NCBI RefSeq assembly: GCF_000613725.1
Contig: NZ_BAJN01000007.1
Span: 62,001 to 126,000 of the forward strand
Direction: 5' to 3'
Source of the DNA: Hoylesella pleuritidis JCM 14110
GTDB lineage: Bacteria; Bacteroidota; Bacteroidia; Bacteroidales; Bacteroidaceae
Length of the DNA stretch: 64,000 nucleotides
Notes under the pieces: model-generated
Database searches by the model: none
Told to the model about the DNA's origin: nothing
Seen by the model: only the letters and a program-made list of their open reading frames with translations
Shown here: piece by piece, positions 52,912-61,134 of the stretch
Position numbering within the stretch: position 1 is the stretch's first letter
Layout of the letters: the number at the start of each line of letters is the position of its first letter
Made by a program: the position numbers and the translations under genes

Positions 52912-53217
52912 TAAGTTTTTTGTCCCAAAGAGCCCACTCACAACAACCAGCTCGAAATATCCTGACAAGTATACGACCTCTGCCCTACTACTTGTATAGG
53001 AGTGCCCCACAAGTATACGACTTCTCACCAAACACACCCGTACCTCCATTTCTAGCACTTCTTCTTACAAAGTCAAATCTTTTGTCAATTTTCTATTCGG
53101 ATGCCTTGAACGAAATGGAGCTACACGTCATCCGGATCTTCACTTAAAGCCCGTGAACCCACGTTAAGAACTTCAAATACCGGGCTTTATTCATATACGA
53201 AATAACGTACTTACCCC
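52912..53217. other. Intergenic region with ACAAGTATACGAC repeats
   Basis: About 306 bp. ACAAGTATACGAC occurs at 52965-52977 and again at 53009-53021, with CTTGTATA inverted between them at 52991. A weak long-loop inverted pair (AAAGCCCG at 53146, CGGGCTTT at 53181) may end transcription. No gene is seen. Confidence 0.5.
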
Positions 53218-54282
53218 CTACTTATTGATTATCTCCATCTGCTGTCTGACACTCTCTTCGTGGATGTTTTCAAAGATGCGGGCGGTAAATTCAGCAGACA
53301 TTCCGCAGAGCGTCCCCTGTGCACCGCGCTTGTCGAGAATCTCGTTGTAACGTGCGGGCTGCAAAACGGTCATATTGTGCTCTTTCTTATACTGCCCGAT
53401 CTCGCGACTGATACGCATCCTTCGCGACAGCAAGTCCATCAGTTGATTGTCGAGGTCGTCTATCTGCCGGCGCAGTTGAGCAATACCCTCAGTGATAACG
53501 TACTCATCGCGCACCACGAGAAGCGAGAGGATGTAGTCTAAAACTTCGGGAGTAATTTGTTGCTTGGCATCGCTCCACGCCTCGTCGGGTGCACAATGAC
53601 TCTCCACGATCAGTCCATCGAAGCCCAAATCCATCGCCTGTTGGCAGAGAGGTGCAATCAGCTCGCGGCGACCACCGATGTGACTGGGGTCGCAAATAAT
53701 GGGCAGATTAGGAATGCGGCGGCGCAGTTCGATAGGAATTTGCCACATCGGTGCATTGCGATAAATCTTTTTTTCATAACTCGAAAAGCCGCGGTGGATG
53801 GCAGCGATACGCTTGATACCAGCCTGATTGACACGCTCCATTCCGCCGATCCACAGTTCAAGATCAGGATTGACAGGATTCTTGACGAGAATCGGTATGT
53901 CGACACCTTGCAGACTGTCAGCCAGAGCTTGCATTGCGAACGGATTGGCGCAGGTACGGGCGCCGATCCAGAGAATGTCGAAGCCGTATTCAAGACACAA
54001 TTCTACATGCTCAGGCGTGGCCACTTCAGTAGTAATCAGCATTCCCGTTTCATCTTTCACACGTTTCATCCAAGGTAAGGCCTTCTCTCCGTTGCCTTCG
54101 AAACCACCGGGCTTAGTACGCGGTTTCCACACGCCGGCACGAAAGATGTGGCAACCCTTACGGGCCAACTCGTTCGCAGTAGCGACGACTTGTTGTTCGG
54201 TCTCTGCCGAGCAGGGCCCTGCCATTACAATAGGGCGATTGTGGTCACTCGGCAAGTTGAGCGGCAGTAAATCTAATTCCAT
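53218..54282 (-). CDS. Bifunctional DAHP synthase / chorismate mutase
   Basis: A 354-residue fusion enzyme at the entry and branch of aromatic amino acid synthesis. The first 260 residues are a KDPS/DAHP synthase barrel (VMAGPCSAE, AGVWKPRTKPGGFEGNGE, LWIGARTCANPF, ICDPSHIGGRRE, IVESHCAPDEAWSDAKQ). From about 265 a chorismate mutase type II domain follows (LRRQIDDLDNQLMDLLSRRM, ISREIGQYKKEHNM). This fusion is common in Bacteroidales. It starts 3 bp after the TPR gene stop. Confidence 0.95.
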   Translation of the reverse strand: MELDLLPLNLPSDHNRPIVMAGPCSAETEQQVVATANELARKGCHIFRAGVWKPRTKPGGFEGNGEKALPWMKRVKDETGMLITTEVATPEHVELCLEYGFDILWIGARTCANPFAMQALADSLQGVDIPILVKNPVNPDLELWIGGMERVNQAGIKRIAAIHRGFSSYEKKIYRNAPMWQIPIELRRRIPNLPIICDPSHIGGRRELIAPLCQQAMDLGFDGLIVESHCAPDEAWSDAKQQITPEVLDYILSLLVVRDEYVITEGIAQLRRQIDDLDNQLMDLLSRRMRISREIGQYKKEHNMTVLQPARYNEILDKRGAQGTLCGMSAEFTARIFENIHEESVRQQMEIINK

Positions 54283-54285
54283 AAT

Positions 54286-55083
54286 TTATCCGGCCGTCTC
54301 TTGCATCAATGCTTCGGCTTGCTGCAAATCGGCATTGCCGTGCTCTTCATCACCATTTTGGATAAGCAATGCTCCCCGTTCTTTGAAAGCAGCGATACAG
54401 AACGGGTTGATATCAAGAACTTTACCGTAAGTTTCAATGGCGGTCTCTATCTCCCCCCGACGACGTTCCACGCGGGCTTCGAGCAGCAACACATCTTCAT
54501 TGCCGGTAATATGTTCGAGCAAGTAATGCACATCCTCATCAGCTTCGGCTACTTCATCAACCTGCAACAGCGTTTCACCTCGCAGCAGATAGGCATCATA
54601 ATAATCAGCTTTCAAGACAATCGACTTCGTAAGCATCGCAATGGCATTTACGGTATCACCCTGTCCAAGACAAGCACGTGCATATAAATAATGTACCTGC
54701 GGATTATCCCCATCAAGCAACAGCGCCTTTTCACAAGCATTGGCCATCGCTCCGTAATCCTCCATCATATATGCCACGTTGGCCATCCGAATCCATATCT
54801 GCACATTATCGGGCTGTGCTTCAGCCAATTTCTGCAATTGCTCATAAGCCGGTAGCAAATCACCCACACCGATAAGCGCCTGAGACAGATAATCTCGCAC
54901 TTCAAGGTCATCCTGCAATTCGAGTGCGTGCTGAAAACAATCGGTAGCAAACCGCACTTCGCCTGCACGCAAAGCCCGCACACCATCATATTTCAATGTG
55001 TCGAAATTGCGCGCAACCTCTCCTTTGGTTTTCTCTTCCGGAGTCTCCTCCTTACTTCCAAACAAAGCTTTGAAAAAATTCAT
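54286..55083 (-). CDS. Tetratricopeptide repeat protein
   Basis: A 265-residue cytoplasmic-looking protein from the ATG at 55083 (MNFFKALFGSKEETPEEKTK). Several TPR units are visible: FDTLKYDGVRALRAGEVRFA, DCFQHALELQDDLEVRDYLS, AYEQLQKLAEAQPDNVQIWI, ANACEKALLLDGDNPQVHYL, AIAMLTKSIVLKADYYDAYL, and AIETYGKVLDINPFCIAAF. It should mediate protein-protein contacts. It is transcribed with the downstream DAHP synthase gene; a functional link is not evident. Confidence 0.85.
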   Translation of the reverse strand: MNFFKALFGSKEETPEEKTKGEVARNFDTLKYDGVRALRAGEVRFATDCFQHALELQDDLEVRDYLSQALIGVGDLLPAYEQLQKLAEAQPDNVQIWIRMANVAYMMEDYGAMANACEKALLLDGDNPQVHYLYARACLGQGDTVNAIAMLTKSIVLKADYYDAYLLRGETLLQVDEVAEADEDVHYLLEHITGNEDVLLLEARVERRRGEIETAIETYGKVLDINPFCIAAFKERGALLIQNGDEEHGNADLQQAEALMQETAG

Positions 55084-55110
55084 TTCACTTGTACGATTAG
55101 AATAATAGTA

Positions 55111-55118
55111 CAAAAATA
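55111..55118 (-). promoter_or_regulatory. -7 element (TATTTTTG) for the TPR-aro operon
   Basis: The minus strand reads TATTTTTG, 28 bp upstream of the ATG at 55083. Confidence 0.5.
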
Positions 55119-55232
55119 CGATAAATTCGATGAAGTGCAAAACAAATTCTGAATAATTTATAAAGCGTCTCTTATAAACGATAAATTCCCTAAAAATCAT
55201 TCTATTTGTTTGGTCCTTCGAGCCGTTTAACC

Positions 55233-55240
55233 TATCTTTG
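55233..55240 (+). promoter_or_regulatory. -7 element (TATCTTTG) giving a nearly leaderless transcript
   Basis: TATCTTTG ends 7 bp before the ATG at 55248, so transcription would start at or next to the start codon. Confidence 0.55.
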
Positions 55241-55247
55241 CCTTACA

Positions 55248-55958
55248 ATGAAACGTTATACACTCATCATAACAATTCTGTTTTATTACCTCTTAGTTCG
55301 TGCACAAGAGGTGAGAAGCGGCATTTCATCGGTGACTTCTGCCCAGAAACCGATTTCATCTGCTGTCACTCCGGCACACGACATTATAGCTCCCACAATC
55401 AATAAAGTTTCAATCGACTCACTGCATCTTCCTGCACTCAATACTAACGGACAAGTGCAACCGTTCCATTTATCACCACTCTATTGGGGTGGATGGTATA
55501 ACTGGAATCTCCATCGAGGTTTGAACATCAATCTCGGAGCCTCCGTCTTTGCCCAATTTGGCAAGAATGCACATCACGGTGCCAGTTTCACACAAAGCAT
55601 TTCGGCGATGTATGCAATGCCAATTACTTCGAAACTCTCATTTGCCGTCGGCGGCTACTTCAACAATATCTATTGGGCACACGACAGTTTCCGCGATACC
55701 GGCCTTTCAGCCGTACTCGGTTATCGCTTCAATGAACATTGGGAAGCCTATCTGTATGGACAGAAATCATTGGTCGACAACCAACGAATCCCTTACCCAT
55801 TGTATGATATGCAATCACTCGGTGATCGTATCGGTGCTGCCGTCAAATACAATTTCAATCCTAATTTCAGTATTCAGCTCTCCGTAGAGCAAGGTTGGAT
55901 GCCACGCCGAGACGGTCAATATTTCGACAAATATAATTATCCCATACCAGAAAAATAG
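55248..55958 (+). CDS. Predicted outer-membrane beta-barrel protein, unknown function
   Basis: A 236-residue protein with a signal peptide (MKRYTLIITILFYYLLVRAQ). After a Ser/Thr/Pro-rich stretch (residues 24-70) it shows alternating hydrophobic/polar segments of a small barrel (GLNINLGASVFAQFGKN, LSFAVGGYFNNIYWAHDS, GLSAVLGYRFNEHWEAYLYG, RIGAAVKYNFNPNFSIQLSV). I recognise no named family. The start at 55248 gives the signal peptide; the longer frame from 55206 runs through the promoter. It is followed by the ATPase-DUF4435 pair after 206 bp with a separate promoter. Confidence 0.75.
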   Translation: MKRYTLIITILFYYLLVRAQEVRSGISSVTSAQKPISSAVTPAHDIIAPTINKVSIDSLHLPALNTNGQVQPFHLSPLYWGGWYNWNLHRGLNINLGASVFAQFGKNAHHGASFTQSISAMYAMPITSKLSFAVGGYFNNIYWAHDSFRDTGLSAVLGYRFNEHWEAYLYGQKSLVDNQRIPYPLYDMQSLGDRIGAAVKYNFNPNFSIQLSVEQGWMPRRDGQYFDKYNYPIPEK

Positions 55959-56088
55959 TAACCATACTGACAATAAAAAGTCATTTCTTTACACTTCTAA
56001 TTGGAGAAAGGGCACAAGATTGCATAACTTTGCAATTGCTTATTAAAGCTACCTCTCCCAACAATGTGATAATTTACAACAAAAAACC

Positions 56089-56118
56089 TTGCAGATTGAA
56101 TTTAAATTCGTATATTTG
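56089..56118 (+). promoter_or_regulatory. Promoter of the AAA-DUF4435 pair (TTG-N19-TATATTTG)
   Basis: TTG at 56089-56091 is followed after 19 bp by TATATTTG at 56111-56118, an excellent Bacteroidota promoter match. The leader would be about 40 nt. Confidence 0.75.
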
Positions 56119-56164
56119 CCAGGTACTAATAACCGAATTATCAATTTAAACCATCAATTCTCAA

Positions 56165-56986
56165 TTGGCAAAATACGCAGATTACATAGAGCAAATAGAG
56201 ATAGACTCGCTGTGGAGCGGTCGCAGACACGTGATATGGAACCTCGACAGACATGTCAATGTGTTGAGCGGCGTCAACGGAGTAGGCAAAAGTACCATAT
56301 TAAATAAGGTGGTACGAAGTCTGAAAGACGGCGGAGAATTTTCCAGTCATCTATTAAAAGGCGTACATCTTACGGTGAATCCCGCCGACGCCAAATGGAT
56401 TCGGTACGACATTATACGCAGTTTCGACCGACCGTTGCTGTCGTCAGACGTCATCACCAAAGTCGACATCGAACTTATTACAGAGTTAGACTGGCAACTG
56501 TTTCAACTGCAACGCAAGTATCTTGACTATCAGGTGAACGTGGGGAATCGGATGATCGAGATGTTGCAAGGCGGAACTCCTGACGCAGCCCAACGTGCCC
56601 AAGCGCTGGCAGAACCCAAACGTCTGTTTCAAGACATCGTAGACCGACTCTTCAAAGATACGGGCAAGACCATCATCCGCACCGAAAACGAGATTCGCTT
56701 TTCGCAAATCGGTGAGACATTGATGCCCTACCAGCTGTCGAGCGGTGAGAAACAGATGCTCGCTATACTATTGACCGTTTTGGTGGAAGACAATCAAAAC
56801 TACGTGCTTTTTATGGATGAGCCCGAGGTTAGTCTGCACGTAGAATGGCAACAGCAGCTCATCGATCTCATTCTCCAACTCAATCCTAATGTTCAAATCA
56901 TCCTTACCACCCATTCGCCGGCCGTGATTATGAACGGTTGGATGGACCGCGTAACCGAGGTTTCGGATATAACGGACAACGAATAA
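56165..56986 (+). CDS. AAA ATPase of an ATPase-Toprim pair (AriA-like)
   Basis: A 273-residue ABC-type ATPase. Walker A is GVNGVGKST (residues 36-44), the signature LSSGEKQ is at 191-197, Walker B is LFMDEPE (215-221) and the H-loop TTHSP is at 248-252. A TTG at 56165 is the only plausible start: an in-frame TAA lies at 56147-56149 and no ATG precedes the conserved KYADYIE region. The DUF4435 gene follows after 7 bp. An ATPase of this kind with a DUF4435 partner is the composition of the PARIS anti-phage system (AriA/AriB), though this protein is shorter than AriA. A housekeeping role is possible because such pairs are also common in Bacteroidales. Confidence 0.85.
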   Translation: MAKYADYIEQIEIDSLWSGRRHVIWNLDRHVNVLSGVNGVGKSTILNKVVRSLKDGGEFSSHLLKGVHLTVNPADAKWIRYDIIRSFDRPLLSSDVITKVDIELITELDWQLFQLQRKYLDYQVNVGNRMIEMLQGGTPDAAQRAQALAEPKRLFQDIVDRLFKDTGKTIIRTENEIRFSQIGETLMPYQLSSGEKQMLAILLTVLVEDNQNYVLFMDEPEVSLHVEWQQQLIDLILQLNPNVQIILTTHSPAVIMNGWMDRVTEVSDITDNE

Positions 56987-56993
56987 GGCTGCA

Positions 56994-57992
56994 ATGGTAA
57001 AGCGTTTGAGAGACAATCTGTCATCCAAATACTTCGAGGCGGGCAACCGTATGACGTCAAGAACAGCTCGTCGGCGCATCGTCGCCTATGTAGAAAGCTA
57101 TGACGATATTTTCTTTTGGCGCACGATTCTGAGCGGTTTTGAAAACAGCACACGCTATTTTCAAGTGATGCTCCCCTCGAAAGTTCATCAGTTGGAGCGT
57201 GGCAAGAAAGCTGTGCTGATGCGATTGTTAAGTCATAACGTGGGCAAGGATATGATTGCGTGCGTCGATGCAGACTACGACTACCTGCTGCAAGGCGCTA
57301 CACAGATGTCGAAAGAAGTGTGTACGAATCCATACATATTCCATACTTACAGCTATGCAATAGAGAATCTGCAATGCTTTGCACCCGGTTTGCACGATAT
57401 CACGGTAGCAGTGACACTGAATGATCACGCTATTTTCGACTTCGAAGCATTCTTCCGACAGTATTCCGAAGCCATTTTCCCGCTCTTCGTTTGGAACATT
57501 TGGTATTACAGAAGCACACATTACGGCAACTTCACGATAACAGACTTCAACCGAACAATTACCATCGGACACGTCAATCTGCAAAATCCCGAGGCGGCCA
57601 TCGACCACTTGCGGCACCGAGTGGGGCAAAAAATCAAACAGTTGCAAGCACTCAATCCCACAGCCAAAGCCGGGTATCAACAAGTGAAGGATGATATCAA
57701 ACGCTTAGGAGTAACTCCACAAACCACGTATCTATACATTCAAGGGCACCACTTGTTCGATTCGCTCAGCACACCATTGCTCGGTCGCGTGTGCGACAGA
57801 CTTATCCGCGAACGCGAACACGAGATTTACAGCCAAGCAAAACATACCGTTCAGCTTCACAATGAGCTGTCTTCTTACAAGCATAGCCTTGAAGACATTG
57901 CCTCGATGTTAAAGAGAGGAATGGGATTTCTGAACTCTTCGCAAGTGAAGAGTATTCGATCGGATCTCGAAAAATATTTAGACGTATCGTAA
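56994..57992 (+). CDS. DUF4435 protein, Toprim-like (AriB-like)
   Basis: A 332-residue protein. AYVESYDDIFFW (residues 31-42) supplies the conserved Glu, and IACVDADYDYLL (88-99) the Asp-x-Asp of a Toprim-like nuclease site; TYSYAIENLQCF is the family's third conserved block. DUF4435 is the domain of the PARIS effector AriB, a Toprim nuclease. It is translated from an ATG 7 bp after the ATPase gene, in the same operon. Whether it is a defence effector or has another role is open. Confidence 0.85.
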   Translation: MVKRLRDNLSSKYFEAGNRMTSRTARRRIVAYVESYDDIFFWRTILSGFENSTRYFQVMLPSKVHQLERGKKAVLMRLLSHNVGKDMIACVDADYDYLLQGATQMSKEVCTNPYIFHTYSYAIENLQCFAPGLHDITVAVTLNDHAIFDFEAFFRQYSEAIFPLFVWNIWYYRSTHYGNFTITDFNRTITIGHVNLQNPEAAIDHLRHRVGQKIKQLQALNPTAKAGYQQVKDDIKRLGVTPQTTYLYIQGHHLFDSLSTPLLGRVCDRLIREREHEIYSQAKHTVQLHNELSSYKHSLEDIASMLKRGMGFLNSSQVKSIRSDLEKYLDVS

Positions 57993-58016
57993 CCAACCGT
58001 CGATTACGATACGAAA

Positions 58017-58065
58017 GATCGTTAAACGACAGGCGATTGACCACTAACGATTAATCGCACACCCG
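58017..58065 (+). repeat. Decayed 22-bp units of the dispersed family
   Basis: ATCGTTAAACGACAGGCGAT and CTAACGATTAATCGCACACC resemble the units near 31540, but the cores are less conserved. Confidence 0.5.
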
Positions 58066-58334
58066 AGACAATTTTTACGAATCTGCTAACACACAACGAG
58101 ATACGAGAACGTATCTATTCGTGTTTCTCCCAACGGCAAGGGTTTTAATTAAAAAGGCCGACAGCCCCCCGAACGCACGCGAATCGAAGTGATCATCAGT
58201 CTGGATATAGTTGTCGAAAGCATTTCTGTCAGATTGCCGCGTAAAAAGAACTCATAGAAAAACATATTGGTCACATACAAAGAAACAGGGAAAACGCATT
58301 GTAAGGTGTTTGGCTCAATCCTTACGAATAAATA

Positions 58335-58546
58335 TGAGATCATATTCAGATAAAAGTGACGTCATATTCAGACAAATATGACATCATATTCAGACAAAAA
58401 TGACGTCATATTCAGACAAAAGTGACGTCATATCCAGACAAAAAAGACGTCATATCCAGACAAAAAAGACATCATATTCAGACAAAAATGACATCATATT
58501 CAGACAAAAATGACGTCATATTCAATAAAATATGACGTCATATCCT
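58335..58546 (+). repeat. Tandem array of 22-bp units with TGACGTCATATTCAGACAAA core
   Basis: About 9.6 direct copies start at 58335, 58357, 58379, 58401, 58423, 58446, 58468, 58490, 58512 and 58534, 22 bp apart except one 23-bp unit. Each carries TGA(C/T)(G/A)TCATAT(T/C)CAGACAAAA with few changes; many copies hold the palindrome TGACGTCA. There are no spacers, so this is not a CRISPR array. Confidence 0.95.
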
Positions 58547-58674
58547 TTATCTTACCCTATAATACGTATATATAAGGCGTTTTCCCGGTATAAAGAGAAG
58601 CCTGCTATCTTTCCGAGTTCCCCTGTGATACGAGCCAAAAGATTCCAAATAACAGGAGTCTTAGGCAATGTATG

Positions 58675-59637
58675 TTACACGTAAGTTTCAAGGAATTTGA
58701 TGGTTCCCTCAACCTTTAAAGTGCGTGTCGTGGCGGGAATCAAGACCGATTCGCCAGCTTGCAGCGTGAAAGCATTGCCTTCGTTATCGACAATTGTGCC
58801 GGCCCCTTTGACACCGATGAGAATCACAAAACTGTCGAGCTCGGTATAATCGAGCGTCATCGGCTCGTCGAGATCATAAACGGCGGTACAGAAATAGGGA
58901 CAACGCACGAGCGAAACGCCTTGATTGCGCTGTGGTACATACGCTGTTCGGTAGTTCTTCTCGACATTATAATTGATACATTCGGCCGCCTCCTTGGTAT
59001 GGAGTTGGCGATAATTGCCGTCTTTATCCTTACGTTTGAAGTCGTAAATGCGATACGTCACATCACTGGTCTGCTGTATCTCGGCAAGGAAACAGCCGGC
59101 ACCGATGCTATGAATGCGACCTGCGGGCAGGAAGAAACAGTCGCCTTCTTTCACGGCATAGTCGGCAATGGCGTCGCAAATGGTGTCGTTAGCCACCATC
59201 GCTTTATATTGTTCGGGCGTGATCTGCTGCTTCAACCCCGAGCGAAGATGTGCATCCGGCTCCGAAGCCATCACATACCACATCTCGGTTTTACCGCGCA
59301 GCTTACCTTGTTTATGCGCCATCTCGTCGGTAGGATGCACTTGTATGGAGAGATCCTGACGCGCATCGATGAACTTAATAAGCAGCGGGAAGTCGGAGCC
59401 GAAGCGCTTATAGTTCTCCGCTCCGATGAGACGATCTTTCAATTCGGCCACGACGTCGTTCAATTTGCGGCCCTTATATTCGCCATCGGCCACAATCGAC
59501 TCGTTATCTTTCACTCCGGAGATTTCCCAACTCTCGCCCACATTTTCAGCCTTGTCCACGAGATGCTTGAAAGGTATAATTTTATCACCGCCCCAGATGG
59601 TCTGTTTCAGCAGTGGATTGAATTTGAATGGTTTCAT
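58675..59637 (-). CDS. manA: Class I mannose-6-phosphate isomerase
   Basis: A 320-residue zinc isomerase interconverting mannose-6-P and fructose-6-P. The N-terminus (FKFNPLLKQTIWGGDKI) is typical, the metal-site motifs are SIQVHPTDEMAHK, KTEMWYV and GRIHSIGAG, and a C-terminal cupin-like region follows (TIVDNEGNAFTLQAGESVLI). It supplies GDP-mannose synthesis or mannose catabolism. It is 37 bp after trkH on the same strand. Confidence 0.93.
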   Translation of the reverse strand: MKPFKFNPLLKQTIWGGDKIIPFKHLVDKAENVGESWEISGVKDNESIVADGEYKGRKLNDVVAELKDRLIGAENYKRFGSDFPLLIKFIDARQDLSIQVHPTDEMAHKQGKLRGKTEMWYVMASEPDAHLRSGLKQQITPEQYKAMVANDTICDAIADYAVKEGDCFFLPAGRIHSIGAGCFLAEIQQTSDVTYRIYDFKRKDKDGNYRQLHTKEAAECINYNVEKNYRTAYVPQRNQGVSLVRCPYFCTAVYDLDEPMTLDYTELDSFVILIGVKGAGTIVDNEGNAFTLQAGESVLIPATTRTLKVEGTIKFLETYV

Positions 59638-59674
59638 CGTTTCTTTATTTTTAAGTCGTTATTTTATTGTTGTT

Positions 59675-61132
59675 TCAGTTCTGATTCCAGAATCCGGGCG
59701 TGAAGATCACCAGCACGCTAAATATCTCTAAACGGCCGACGAGCATCAGCAGCGAACACATCCACTTGGCAAAGTCGGGCAACATACTCCACGACATCGT
59801 AGGTCCGATTTCAATACCTAATGTCGGCCCAACATTACCGAGCGCACTTAGGGTAATCGTCACGGCATTGGTGTTGTCGATTCCGAATGCAATCATCGTG
59901 AAAGAGCATATCAAGCAAAGGATGAGATAGACCGCGAGAAAGGCCAACAACGTGACGCGCTTGGACTGCTCAATATTCACACCGTCTATTTTCAGCGGCA
60001 AAACAGCATTCGGGTGCAGAATTTGACGGAACTCGTTCTTGATAATCTTGATTAACATTACCCCTCGAATACATTTCAGTCCACCGCTCGTACTGCCCGA
60101 ACTGGCACCAAAGAACATACAAAGAGCCAACACCACCCACGTAACGTGCGGCCACTGACCTGCATCATCGTTGAAAAGTCCGGTCGTAGTAATAAAGGAT
60201 ACCACTTGGAAAATTCCACACCGGAAAGCGTGTTCTACATCATAGCCTCGGCGGGTGATGAGTTCTAACATAATAAATGCAGTGAACCCGAGTACCAATG
60301 TCAGATAAAACTTGAATTCGGTATTCTTAAACAGAGAACCGGGTTTGAATTTTACGACAGTTGCATAAAGCAAAGTGAAGTTGACGCCCGATAGGAAACA
60401 AAAGAGCGTACTGGCATACTCCAATGCGGGCGAACGAAAAAACTCTGTGCTGGTATTGTGCGTAGAGAAGCCACCGGTGGCTGTCGTGGTCATTGCATAA
60501 TTCAAACTGTCGAACCATCCCATCCCGAATAAGAAGTAAGTACCGATGCAGGCGATGGTCAAGACGAGATAAACGGTCCATAACCATTTGGCACTCGTAC
60601 TCAATCGTGGGTGCAGCTTACTTTTGATAGGCCCCGTAGCTTCGGCTGCAAATACCCTGACCGACCCACCGACTAACGAAGGCAACAGGGCGATAGTGAA
60701 AAAGACGATACCCAACCCGCCGATCCACTGAGTCAGCGAACGCCAGAACAACAGTCCGTGAGGGAGCGCTTCCACATCGTCTAAAATCGTTGCACCGGTT
60801 GTGGTGAAGCCCGACATCGTCTCAAAATAGGCATCCGTGAAACTCGTGATATACCCACTGATAAGAAACGGCAATGTTCCGAACAGGCTGAATATCACCC
60901 ACGAGAGCGTCACCACAAGGTAAGCGTCGCGCCGCCCCATCGTGTTATCGGCTCCATTACCTTTATGTTTAAGAATGAAGCCGAACAGTGCCGTAGTGAT
61001 GGCAGATATAAGAAAGGCAATTATGTCGTCTTCATTATAATAAAAGGCCATTCCCAAACACAGCAACAACAGTGCAGCTTCGATGAAAAGCAGCGAACCG
61101 AGGATTTTATAGACTATTTTCCCGTTGATCAT
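59675..61132 (-). CDS. trkH: TrkH family potassium uptake protein
   Basis: A 485-residue inner-membrane potassium channel subunit with about ten transmembrane segments. The selectivity-filter loops show the expected glycines: MSGFTTTGATILDD, MTTTATGGFSTHN, FITTTGLFND and GSTSGGLKC. TrkA, encoded 2 bp upstream, is its cytoplasmic gating ring. Confidence 0.95.
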   Translation of the reverse strand: MINGKIVYKILGSLLFIEAALLLLCLGMAFYYNEDDIIAFLISAITTALFGFILKHKGNGADNTMGRRDAYLVVTLSWVIFSLFGTLPFLISGYITSFTDAYFETMSGFTTTGATILDDVEALPHGLLFWRSLTQWIGGLGIVFFTIALLPSLVGGSVRVFAAEATGPIKSKLHPRLSTSAKWLWTVYLVLTIACIGTYFLFGMGWFDSLNYAMTTTATGGFSTHNTSTEFFRSPALEYASTLFCFLSGVNFTLLYATVVKFKPGSLFKNTEFKFYLTLVLGFTAFIMLELITRRGYDVEHAFRCGIFQVVSFITTTGLFNDDAGQWPHVTWVVLALCMFFGASSGSTSGGLKCIRGVMLIKIIKNEFRQILHPNAVLPLKIDGVNIEQSKRVTLLAFLAVYLILCLICSFTMIAFGIDNTNAVTITLSALGNVGPTLGIEIGPTMSWSMLPDFAKWMCSLLMLVGRLEIFSVLVIFTPGFWNQN

Positions 61133-61134
61133 TA

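Larger units (their letters stand above)
57993..58674. other. Intergenic region with two repeat arrays, no gene
   Basis: About 680 bp between convergent genes. It contains decayed copies of the AACnGTTAA 22-bp family (58017-58065) and a clean 22-bp tandem array with TGACGTCA cores (58335-58546). No open frame looks real. Confidence 0.65.

Noticed and set aside
56089..56307. Plus-strand frame overlapping the AAA gene start
   Set aside because: It begins inside the promoter and gives an Arg-rich read without similarity; the AAA frame holds the conserved motifs.
58335..58546. CRISPR array
   Set aside because: The 22-bp units are contiguous with no unique spacers and no cas gene is in the window.
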